Shown piece after piece: positions 22,012 to 32,387 of a stretch of DNA of 64,000 nt (positions are counted from its first letter, which is position 1; every line of letters starts with the position of its first letter). Source of the stretch: Mallotus nudiflorus (Eukaryota; Streptophyta; Magnoliopsida; Malpighiales; Euphorbiaceae); the NCBI GenBank assembly GCA_947683625.1, contig CANTUR010000044.1:1302001-1366000 (forward strand). Direction: 5' to 3'. A program made the position numbers and the translations under genes. A model generated the notes under the pieces. That model saw only the letters and a list, made by a program, of their open reading frames with translations, did not search any database and was not told the origin of the DNA.

Positions 22012-23480
22012 GTTACTTGTCCCATAATCAATGTCCTGAATAAGACGTGAATCATAAACTTCTTCCGTAATTTATTCTAAGAAGTTATTGATGTCTTCTG
22101 GATTTTGTATCCTGGGAAGGTTGAAGTGTTACATTTTTTGACTGCCTTCTTCTGGATTTAAAATCAGAAAATGGCTAGTTTGGAGTTTTCAGGTTGACTT
22201 TTTTTTTTTTCATGTCTGACATGTCCAATACCTGGTAGTAACAGAGTTTCGACTTTTAGCACAATTTTAGGAATTGCAGAAATAATTGTGAATAAATGGC
22301 ACTATAACCATTAACACATACAACTTCAGAGTAACTTATGACTAAATTTATAAAATTCTGTAACTAAATGTTTTAATTTTCAAAATATCAATAGGTTACG
22401 TAGCTTATCATAGCAAGAGATTACGTGTCTAAAAGTTAACTATGGAAATAAAATACTCCGTAATATATATATATATATATATATATCATAAGTTATAATG
22501 ATGAAACTAAAGTGAAAAAAATATTAAATTCAATAGCTACACAAATATAAATTTTGTAACAAAATATTTAAATATTAACCACAAAAATATTATTTTTAGC
22601 AAACAAAATATATACAGCTACGAATTTATTTGCTATAAACAATATACAAAGAGCTAAAAACATAATGTAATATCCTTTATCATTTTTAAAATTTAAATTT
22701 TAGTCTCATCTTAATGCTACTTGTTATAGTATTATTTTAAAAAAATCTATATCATAAAAGAATACTAATGATATCTATTTAATAATAGAAAGTACAACTT
22801 TTTTTTGTTACTTAATTTCGATGTGAGATTTGAAACTTTTAATTTCACATGTATATAATTAGCCATGACTTTAATTTTTATAGCTAAAATTTGTTATAAC
22901 TAGCTACAGATTTAATATTGTATATTAACTATGATGTCAAATATTGTAGCTAAAATTTTATTTTTAACTATAAAATATTTCTTATTTATGATTAATTGAT
23001 ATTTTTAGTTACAATTTTTAATTTTTATAAGTAACTACCTATGCTTGAATATACATTAAATACTCTAGCTATATAACTTTTAATGCATGCAGCCAATTAA
23101 CTTTTAACTTGTACAGTTAGTTATAGACTAGTAATCTCTGTGACTAAAAGTTATGTTTAGCCATAATTTATGTTCAAAATTGTATAGTTATATGTGCAAT
23201 TTGTAGTAGAATGGCTAGAGTTGAATGACGCTTATTTATAGCATGTTTGGCTAAAATGTTACTGATAGCTTATAACTACTCGTTGATAGTTATTGTTAGG
23301 TAATAACTGTAAAATGATAAATGTTAAGAGTTTGATAAAACTATTTATAGTTATTGTTTATATAAAAATTAAGTTTAAAATTTTAAAATTTTGTATTTAT
23401 TATTATTTAATTATTTATATATTCAATTATACATATGATTTAATTATCAACAATTAATAGCTTATTTTTTATAGTTAATA
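22012..23480. other. Bromodomain 3' region and possible CACTA-like remnant
   Basis: 3' flank of the bromodomain gene with a (TA)n tract at 22463-22486. From about 22297 (CACTATAACCATTA) to about 23213 (ending TTTGTAGTAG) the sequence is full of short dispersed words in both orientations (TAGCTAAAATTT, TAACTAAAAGTTA, AGCTATA). This resembles the subterminal repeats of a small CACTA element. The ends match the CACTACAA terminus only imperfectly and I found no 3-bp TSD, so this is a weak call. Confidence 0.3.
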
Positions 23481-23567
23481 TAAGTGAAAATTATAGGTTT
23501 GGTTTTTTTTAATTGTTTTAAAAAAAAACCCTCTTTAATAAATGAGCGTTTGTCCTTTTTGTTTTCA

Positions 23568-23890
23568 TACGTGACCCTTTTCTCATTTTGTCCCTTTTCT
23601 TCTTCTGCATGTGCCTTTAGTTTCTTCTTGAATTTTTTGCTGTCTTTTTTCTTGTTTAAAAATATTAACCGATCACTATTTTATAATTGGTGGGAACTGA
23701 AAAACTTTCAGCTCCCCTCCAATAACTAGGATGTGCATTACTAAAAGCCAAATTGATTTTGATGATGAAAATGAAAATCATGGTCGAATTAAAATTTGAG
23801 TCGGTTAGGTGATTAGTTTTCGTTAACTACTGTTAACATAAAAAAAATAAAAGATAGAAAACAAACACATAACTACAGTTGATCTAGTAG
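23568..23890. repeat. Diverged copy of the 25.8-26.45 kb repeat
   Basis: Contains the blocks TTTGTCCCTTTTCTTCTT, TTGTTTAAAAATATTAACC, ACTAGGATGTGCATTA, GGTTAGGTGATTAGTTTTC and ACAGTTGATCTAGT, which recur in the same order at 26039-26345. No coding signal. Confidence 0.65.
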
Positions 23891-23969
23891 TGGTGTACGT
23901 ATCATACTTTAAATTTAACTGTTCCCAAAAGGGTCTAATGATGAAATGAATCCTCAAGATAATTAGAGT

Positions 23970-25680
23970 TTGCTCGTTTGTAACACCTTTGAAGTGTGCA
24001 ACCTCAAAAACCTAATCGACATCATCAGTGTGCAAAATCGATCATCGAGCCATTAAGTTGTACTTTGACCTTGCGAAATATGAATTATCGAAATAATGAG
24101 AGGTTTATTTCGAGAAAACTCCTTTTAGAATACTTAGCTTGTTAGGCCGATGCGCATTTCATTAGATCAGGACCTGGATTTGTGAAAAAATAGAAATTAA
24201 TTTTGACAAAACAGACCTTTGAAACACATCCAAAAGGCTTTAAAACCTCTGAAAGTGGTCCGAAATGGTCAAACACAATTTGAGGATCAGCGCGTATCGC
24301 TCAGAAGTGCGCGTAAACACCCCTAGGTGTCATGTGCTAAAATTGAGGTCGAATTTGGCAAAATGGACTAAAAAAATGAGTCCAATTGGCTCAAAAACTC
24401 TAGAAACCAACCTCGGAATAGTATGTGTAAAACTTAGGAAGTGTGGATGAAGCGTTAAAGTGCGCGTGGAAGCATACACATGTGCGACCACACACACTTG
24501 GTATGGCCACAAGTAAAGTTCTTGATATGCGCACACAACCACGCCCCCACCACCTTATTCTACCCAACTTTTCCTATAAATAGACCCTTTCACACCCCAT
24601 TTTAGAGGGGGGAGCAAGTGCAAACACACACACACTCAAAAAATCAGTTCGATCAAAGGCATTGGAAACCCCTTTCCAGATAGTTTTTGCTCTTCCACAG
24701 CCTTTCTCTTAGGTTAGTAGATCCCTTTTCCACCAAATCAAGCTTCATCTTTTTCAAAGCACGCTTCAAAGGTATACAATTTAGCATCATTCTGTTGTCA
24801 TTTTAAACCTCTCGACGAGGAAAACTTGATAATCTCTCAAAGCTAAAACTTCAAAACCCACACAAGCTCAGTCAAGTATGAGGACCACACAATTATTTTA
24901 GCACGTTTATTTTATCGCATTGCATTTTATTTGACTACCGCTAACATTTGGGAATACTGTTGTGCTTATGTGATGACACTGGCAAACTTGCATGCTGCGT
25001 GAATAATATATGCTTTACTATGATCATTTCATATAATCATTTTGCATCCTCTATTTCCAAAATCATGAAATCACATTGTAAATACCAATAATGTGAAAAG
25101 TTCATATCCCGGAATAGAGTCATCATGCTCTCGGTCCAGTGATGATCTCATGCATCCTTTATATCATTGTTATACATCATCATAGCATAAATAATCACTG
25201 TAAGCATGCATGATCATCCAATTATTCATAAAGTCCAACAAGCTGTGTGAATGGTCATGGTAATCTTGCAAATCAATTATATCCAAATTAGATTTAATTT
25301 CCCGTAATCTTTTCCTTTTCATATGTATTTAATCAAGAAAGTGATGTAATAATTAAATTTTTAGCTTCATTATCTTCCACTATTTGATGTATTATGTGAA
25401 TGCTATATAAGCTATTATTACTGAAACTAGGGTGTTGTGGTAGCTATACATCGAATATTGTATAATGAGAAATAGTAAAAAAGTAGACGCGATCCCCTGA
25501 ACCCGAAAATCTCTGCTAGGGACAATACTCGCTGAGTGATCCGATGTTGTCTCTTTCTTTTCCCGATTTTCTAAAAATTGAGTGGCGACTCCATAAAATC
25601 AAAAGCGTCTCATCCCTTCGAGACCAATCGTTTGTCCCTATTCAATAAAGTTGCCATATCCCATGAAAACATATCGCTAA
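23970..25680 (+). repeat. LTR-like segment of a Ty3/gypsy (Tat/Ogre-like) element
   Basis: Non-coding block with a good TATA box (CCTATAAATAG, tata at 24575-24582) followed by a short leader. About 1 kb later comes GAGTGGCGACTCCATA (25580-25595), a motif I associate with the 3' end of LTRs and the primer region of Tat/Ogre-like gypsy elements. Borders are uncertain and no gag follows, so this is a fragment or solo LTR. Confidence 0.45.
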
Positions 25681-25810
25681 AAAAAATAAAGAAGCCCAAA
25701 AGGGAGATTTAGCTGCTTATAGTAAATTTTGAATTGTTATTAGTGACCCTAGATCGAATCCCACTAGCAACATCTCTCATTTTTCTTCAAAATATTTTAA
25801 AATATCCATC

Positions 25811-25814
<4 letters not shown>

Positions 25815-25848
<34 letters not shown>

Positions 25849-25962
25849 CAATCACTTTGTCCCTTTTCTTCTTTTACATGTCTTTGTTTTTGAATTTTTT
25901 GCACTCTTTGTTTTTCTTGTTTAAAAATATTAACCAACCATTGTTTTGTAACTATTGAAAAT

Positions 25963-26038
<76 letters not shown>

Positions 26039-26447
26039 CCAATCACTTTGTCCCTTTTCTTCTTTTACATGTCTTTGTTTTTGAATTTTTTGCACTCTTT
26101 GTTTTTCTTGTTTAAAAATATTAACCAACCATTGTTTTGTAACTATTGGGAATTGAACAACTATTAACTCTTCTCCAATCACTAGGATGTGTATTGGTTA
26201 AAAATCGAACCATTTTTTATGATGAAAATGAAAACTGTGGCAGAATTGAAATTTAAGTCGGTTAGGCAACTAGTTTTCAGTTAACTGCTATTAACATAAA
26301 AAATTAGAAGATATAAAATAAATACACCATTACAGTTGATCTAGTGGTTATGCACATTTTGAATGGTGATTGGTGACCTTGAATCAAATCCCACTAGCAA
26401 CATCTCTCATTTTTCTTTAAAATATTTTAAGATATCCATCCCAATTT

Positions 26448-26520
<73 letters not shown>
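25815..26520. repeat. Duplicated 117-bp block between three long (TA)n arrays
   Basis: (TA)n arrays at about 25815-25844, 25965-26037 and 26451-26518. Between them the segments 25848-25964 and 26039-26155 are identical apart from two adjacent bases. The flanks (CCCACTAGCAACATCTCTCA at about 25761 and 26390) are also duplicated. The near-identity indicates recent duplication. Tyr-Ile repeat frames here are artefacts of TA arrays. Confidence 0.85.
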
Positions 26521-26524
<4 letters not shown>

Positions 26525-27227
26525 TGTTTCTTTGATACTGATGGTGTCTAAAGGGTAGTTTATTCACCAAATTCTTTGGTCACAGGTGGTCTTAATCGTA
26601 AGTCCCCGACAGACAGTAAATTTATTGGTTTATCCAATGAGTTTATAGGTGATTACTCTTTCTTGTAGCCATTATTTTTATCATGTATCCAATTTTTGGA
26701 AGAACCACTTATTCTTCCTTTTCTACTAAAGCTCAAAAGAATATAGTCAGTAGTGATGAAATCACTATTGAAGACTTTGACAAATGCATTAATGATTTGT
26801 TTAACAAATGCATTATTTTTATCATGTATCCACTTAATGACTTTGACAAATGCATTAATGAAATCACTATTGAAGACTTTGACAAATGCATTAGGGATGG
26901 CATTCATTAATTCGATAACTCCCTATCTGACCATTTATAACTTCATTGATTTTAAAGATGATAAAGGTCACATATCTTTCTCTTATAGAAAAACCAAAAA
27001 CTTGATATCTTAATCGTGTTAAAGCCCACTCTATATACATGAATAAGATAAATGCTTTGACAAAAGGTAAAGAAACAAATCAACATAATTTAAAGTAAAA
27101 TGTCCATTTTCAGAAAATTGAACATCAATTAAAGTCAGATTTGGTAAAAACTAAGATTTTTGAATTTCAAGATATTATTGTTAAAGAAGTCTGTTATGAT
27201 TTACCAAATGCTTTCTGGAAAAGAAAA

Positions 27228-27981
27228 TAATATGAACCTTAAAAGGGATCAAAAGTGCCTGAATATAAAGAATTTAAGCTAATTAACTTAATTTCCTATT
27301 TTAAAATTAATTAGCTTGATATGGAAAAATTTTGAGTTATGTTACTATTTTGGAGTCAATAAGGAAGATTCAAGAAGATGTGAGAAGATTCAAGGATATT
27401 CCAAGTCAAAGTCAATAAGTCAACAAGTCAAAGTCAAATAGTCAACAAGTCAAAGTCAAGGGTCAATGGTCAACATGTGACATGACATGCTTCAATGCTT
27501 AGTTGTCATGAGTTGTAATGAGTTGTCAATTTTGACTTTTCAAAGATGAGTTGTCATTAGTTGTCCTATTTTGAAGGAAATCTCCTTAATTAAGGATTTT
27601 TCTATATAGGTATCTTTGGGAATAAGGAATAAAACCTTTTCCTTTAAGGATTAGGTTGTTTACATGCCTATATAAGGGCTACAAATATGTAAAAAGAATT
27701 TAGAGAAGCATTAAATTATTAAAAAGTGAGGTTTTTTATTAAACTTTGTTCTTTTGAAACTTTGCAAGTTTACTTGAATGGTTTCATATCTACCTTTCAT
27801 TACAATTGCTAGGTTAGACTTAGAATTATGTGATTGTTCATCTTTAATAGCTAAGTATCTTGCTTCAATTTAATAAGCAAGGGGTTTAGCTCCATCAACA
27901 CAACCTATCCTTGATGATCCTTAGGCTAATATTCAAAGTTGGATGCACGTTCTATCTCCGTTATAGGTAGGGTTCATATTA
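27228..27981 (+). mobile_element. Solo LTR with TA...TA ends inserted in the pararetrovirus
   Basis: A 754-bp insertion starting TAATATGAACC and ending GGTTCATATTA, so its 9-base ends are perfect inverted repeats. It is flanked by a perfect 5-bp duplication GAAAA (27223-27227 and 27982-27986). Viral coding sequence continues in the same frame on both sides. The middle is homologous to 57807-58800 and contains a TATA box (TATATAAG, 27669-27676) followed by a plausible leader. A 5-bp TSD plus a promoter fits a solo LTR, probably gypsy-type, but the ends are not the usual TG...CA. Confidence 0.72.
27403..27473 (-). promoter_or_regulatory. W-box-like array (ten GTCAA copies) in the solo LTR
   Basis: Ten GTCAA words in about 71 bp, most preceded by A or G. 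On the minus strand these read TTGACT or TTGACC, the core of WRKY transcription factor sites. The array lies about 200 bp before the LTR TATA box, a position suited to an enhancer. The related LTR at 57807-58800 has far fewer. Confidence 0.5.
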
Positions 27982-27986
27982 GAAAA

Positions 27987-29316
27987 CAACATATAGTTAA
28001 TTTGCCTTATGACCTATGATTTAATGAGAAAGATATTCCTACCAAAGTTAGACCAATTCAGATGAATATTGAATTACAATAACATTGTAAAGAAGAAATC
28101 CAAAATCTTGAATCCAAAGGATTAATCTCGAAATTTAGGTCTTCTCGGAGTTATGCAACTTTTTATGTTAATAAAGATTTTAAAATAGAAAGAGGCACTC
28201 TCAAGCTAGTAATCAATTATAAACCTTTGGATAAAGATTTCAAAGTGGATTAAGTATTGTATTCCAAACAAAAAAGATCTCTTACAAAAGCTTCTTGTGC
28301 ATTTGTATTTTTAATGTTTGACATGAAATCAAGATTTTGGCAAGTACAAATTGATAAAGAGAATCATTATAAAATTGCTTTTGCTATCCCATTTGGACAA
28401 TATGAATGGAATGTTATGCCCTTTAGTTTGAAATTGCACTATTAGAATTTTGAAGAATAATGAATGATATTTTCAGTCCTTATTCTGAATTCTACATTGT
28501 CTATATTGATGACATGCTTATTTTTTCAAATTCCATTGAACAACATTTCAAGCACATAAAGACCTTTCTCTATGTTGTTAAATTTAATGACCTTGTTATC
28601 TCTGCTAAGAAAATGTCCAATTTTCAAACTAGAGTCAGATTCTTAGTGCATTACATATGCTGTGGTATTATTGTTCCTATTGAAATATCTTTAGAATTTG
28701 GGAGCAAATTCCTTGAAAAAATTCTTGATAAAGTTCAGTTGTAATGATTCCTAGGAAGTCTAAATTATGTTTTAGATTTTTTTCCTAATATAAATAGGAT
28801 TGCAAAACCTCTGCATGATAGGTTAAAGAAAAACCTAGTCCTTTGGACTGATGAACACATTAAAGTAGTCAAGCAAATAAAGAGTCATATTCTTGAGATT
28901 CCTTGCCTTTACTTAGCTGATTCTAGTCTCTCTAAGATTATTGAGATAAATACTAGTGATCTAGGTGGAATTTTAAAGCAAATCTCAAATGGAAAGGAAA
29001 TGGTAGTTCAATACACTTCAAGTCACTAGAATGATACATAGAGGAACTACTCCACTATAAAAAAAGAAGTCCTCTCTATTATTTTATGCATTTTAAAATT
29101 TCAATATGATTTGCTAAATCAAAACCTTTTACTACACATTGATTGCAAATATGCCAAAGAAATTTTGCAAAAAGATGTTCAAAATATTGCATTAAAACGA
29201 ATCTTTGCTAGATGATAAGCTATTTTGTGTATCTTTGATTTTGACATCGAATTCATTAAAGGAGATGCAAATTCTTTACTAGACTTTCTAACTAGAGAAT
29301 TTTTACAAAGCAAATA
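27987..29316 (+). pseudogene. Pararetroviral reverse transcriptase-RNase H, degenerate
   Basis: Three frames in sequence. The stretch at 27987-28254 is the RT N-terminal part with one or more stops. 28257-28445 holds FGQYEWNVMPF. After a frameshift, 28460-28744 holds YIDD at 28502-28513, the catalytic RT motif, and the FSNSIEQHFKHI block that follows it in caulimovirids. RNase H follows to about 29316, with a WTDEH block near 28846 and stops at 28741, 29028 and 29216. In virus genomes this domain sits at the end of the polyprotein, as here. The enzyme cannot be made. Confidence 0.8.
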
Positions 29317-29319
29317 AAT

Positions 29320-31050
29320 ATGCCTAGAAAAAAGAAAGATAAAGACAAGATTGAAACACCTAACCCTCTTCCCCTTTCTACTGCAAAACCCATAAAGTCT
29401 TGGTTTGACATTGTTAACCAAGAAGATCTTGATAAAGATGAAATAAATAAAGCTACCCAAATCCAACAATAGATAGATTCCATCTCTAAAGCCCCTTAAC
29501 TTTTCAATGCTATCCAAAACACCTTCAAACCTCCAGAAGCCGAGCATCCTATTAATCCTGCTGATAAAGGAATTCTAGGTATGGCTCCTCAACTAATTTC
29601 AAAAATAGAGAAAGGAGAATCTTCTTGTCCAAAAATCCTTTCTAAAGAAGATTTAAATATCGTGACTACCCCAAGTAGTTCACAAATTATTTGTTCTCAA
29701 ACTAAAGTTTTGAATTTTTTATAAAGAATTCCATCCAAAATATTTTAACTATTAAAGATGGATTTTATGATAAAGATCCTTTTCTTACTATACAAAATCA
29801 TTTTCCATAAAATTTATTTTTAAGCCATGGGATCTTTCAAAACCCTAAGAATATCATTAAACAATTTTGAAATTTATTAGTTCTATAGAATTCAAGCACT
29901 TATTCTATAAAGGCTATACAAAACCCTCATACTCTACCTATAAAATTCTTAAAGTTATAAATCCCTCAAACTAGGGACAAGAATTTTTCAAACCCAAAAT
30001 GTTCCAAACAAACTTCAAATCAAAATTAGACTTTTGCCTCTTATTTTCCTATTGGGATTATGAACAAGCATAGTTTAATAATTTTCTTATATAGAACTAT
30101 TATAACACCCATTCATGGTTATTTTTCCTTAGTGATCGTGCTGATATCTCAAAATTTCTGGCATGGTTTACTAGATGGTAGAATAATTATGAACCTATCC
30201 CTAATATCCTTCCTCTTGATATCCATCAAGGTTTTTGACCTTTTATGCACCCATTATAAACCTACTGTCCTTGAGAAGAAATTCACCCTCTTATGCCTAT
30301 ATTGCTTAAAATTCTTCGTCCTTTAGGGTTATATAATGGTATCTTGATTTTTATTTCAATAATCATATAGTTGTGCTCCAAAGGAGATTTGAAATAAAGT
30401 GGTGGAATTCCTACAAAATTCCATAAAAGATCTCAAATTCTATAGTTTCTGCATGGCTCTAACAACATGGATTTCTTAGACCTTCTCGATATCAATTCTA
30501 TGCACAATCAAATTTCCTTGCTCAAAAGTCTTATGCCAATGAATGTTGCCAAATTGGAAAAGAGTATTTCAATATCATGCAACAACTGATACAGTCAAAT
30601 GCATCTTCTTCATCAAATTCCAATACCATTGAAGGATTTGAACCCTCAGTTGATTTGGGTAACAATAACAAAGATGATTGTTTTGGATTTTTTCCTTTTA
30701 TAAAGCCCAAAGGCTTGTAAGCCTTATACTTGTTTATATTTGTATTAGCTTGATAGGTTGAAAATCTTTGTAGGACGACCCATGCAAAAGTTAGGGTACT
30801 AAAAAAAATTATTTTGATATAAAAATTTATCCCCTTAGAGGAAATTTTCTTGCTCCAGAATGGGACCTCCATGGACAATTGTCTAGAAAATTTGACTCTT
30901 TAGTTAAGTATTCGACTTCCCTTACAACTTATATCTTACTACATGCTATCATTCTATAAGGATGGGGACCCACATTCCACTTCCAAGACTTGGTGGGAAT
31001 ATCTCTGCACAAAAATGGAATAATTTCAAAAGTAAAGAGGTGAAATAAAG
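29320..31050 (+). pseudogene. Downstream pararetroviral ORF remnant
   Basis: An ATG at 29320, a few bases after the RNase H end, opens a lysine-rich frame (MPRKKKDKDK) that stops at 29470-29472 after 50 codons. Protein-like sequence then continues through several frames with frequent stops to about 31050. Its position after RT-RNase H matches the last ORF (transactivator/inclusion-body type) of some caulimovirid genera, but I cannot assign it by motif. Minus-strand frames over 30531-30878 and 29179-29547 are shadows. Confidence 0.5.
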
Positions 31051-31099
31051 AAAAGTATTGGTAAACAAGATCCTATTCATCATTAACTAAAGTTAAAGA

Positions 31100-31440
31100 T
31101 AAAAACAAATGTAATTGAGAACCTACCACTCCATTTTGGACTATAGCTCTCCACTGATTTCTCATGAAGCTATAGCCCCCTCCTAAAAGACTCTTGTAAG
31201 GCTTCTATGTATGAAAGCCCCTTCTTCCTCAGAAGACATAATACAATTTTTAGGATAAAAATTTTAGAGAAAACTAAAGCCTCCTCTTCGTCTTCTTTAA
31301 AAACAAATACTAAAAATTGTGTCTCTGTAAACAAAGTTGTAATTTTGTTTTAAAGTTTCTTTGCTTTTCGGATAAAGAACTTCTGTAATTTTCCTTTACT
31401 TGGAATAATAATATGGTATCTTTGTATGTTTTATCTCCTG
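31100..31440 (+). promoter_or_regulatory. Putative pararetroviral intergenic/promoter region
   Basis: Short pyrimidine-rich and AAAG-rich stretch without open frames (CCCCCTCCTAAAAGACTCTTG, then ATGAAAGCCCCTTCTTCC), ending in a T-rich/AATAAT segment. The layout resembles the pregenomic RNA promoter and leader of caulimovirids, but no precise TATA box or polyadenylation site is assigned. Confidence 0.35.
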
Positions 31441-31680
31441 CTCTTTAAAGTTTATTTTAACGATATATTTATTTTAACTATGCATCCTAAGTAGCAGACC
31501 GTATGCTCTGTGCTTGCTTAAGAAATTAGGATCTTGCACATTAGAAACTCTGTGAAATCTTTGCTACATTTGGTTCAATATCCTTTGTGTCTAGCCTGTG
31601 ACTAGAGCGTGAGACTGAACATAATGATTTACTATCATCCTTGCATTCATACACTTGAACAATACACCCTTTGATTTTTG

Positions 31681-31682
<2 letters not shown>

Positions 31683-31748
<66 letters not shown>

Positions 31749-32023
31749 TTTGGCTTTTCAGTTCCGTTTCAGTTATAAATGAAATTTTTAATTGTGAAAA
31801 ATCCTAAACTGAAATCGAACCCATGATGGTTAGGTGTAGTTATTCGGTTCTCGATTAATTTTGCACACCCTACCAACAGCTATGTCAGACACCCTTTTAA
31901 CCTATAAAATAAGGATTGCCTTCACCTATAAAATACTTTTAGTAGAAAATTTAAGATTTTATTTTTTTGAAATTATATGTAAAGCCCAAAATTATTTAAG
32001 ATGCATAGTTATATTTTAATTAA

Positions 32024-32091
<68 letters not shown>

Positions 32092-32387
32092 GCTTTCCAG
32101 TTCGGTTTCAGTTATAAATGAAATTTTTGATTGTGAAAAATCCCCAATTAAAATCAAAGCAATGATGGTTCAGCTTGGTTATTCGGTTCTCGATCAATTC
32201 TGCACACCCTACCAACAGCTATGCCAGACACCCTTTTAATCTATAAAATAAGGATCGCCTTCACCTATAAAATATTTTTAGTAAAAAAATTGAAGATTTT
32301 ATTTTTTTTGAAATTATATGTAAAGCCTAAACTTATTTAAGATGCATTCCCATGTGATGCATATTTATATTTTAATTAATTTAATTT
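31683..32387. repeat. Tandem duplication of about 290 bp with (TA)n arrays
   Basis: (TA)n arrays at about 31683-31746 and 32029-32087 each precede a copy of the same block (31749-32028 and 32088-32387). Shared words include GAAATTTTT, ATGATGGTT, TTCGGTTCTCGAT, GCACACCCTACCAACAGCTATG and CACCTATAAAATA. The copies differ by scattered substitutions. Unit plus array is duplicated as a module. Confidence 0.82.

Larger units (their letters stand above)
26521..31440 (+). mobile_element. Endogenous pararetrovirus fragment (Caulimoviridae), broken
   Basis: A degenerate integrated viral segment on the + strand. It contains polyprotein remnants before the reverse transcriptase, then RT and RNase H, then a downstream ORF, then a stretch that looks like the viral intergenic region. 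There is no integrase and no LTR of its own, as expected for a pararetrovirus. Many stops and frameshifts break every frame, and a 754-bp solo LTR interrupts it at 27228-27981. A block containing GACTTTGACAAATGCATTA recurs three times at 26771-26893. Genus cannot be decided; the RT-RNase H wording fits the vascular-plant caulimovirids generally. It is a fossil, not an infectious copy. Confidence 0.75.

Noticed and set aside
24265..24542. Overlapping frames in a GC-richer patch
   Set aside because: They lie within the U3-like part of a gypsy LTR and show no family motif.
25797..26182. Overlapping minus-strand frames with IYIY runs
   Set aside because: They arise from TA arrays and the duplicated 117-bp block, not from a gene.
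30531..30878. 115-residue minus-strand frame
   Set aside because: Antisense to the pararetroviral downstream ORF remnant, which reads better on the + strand.
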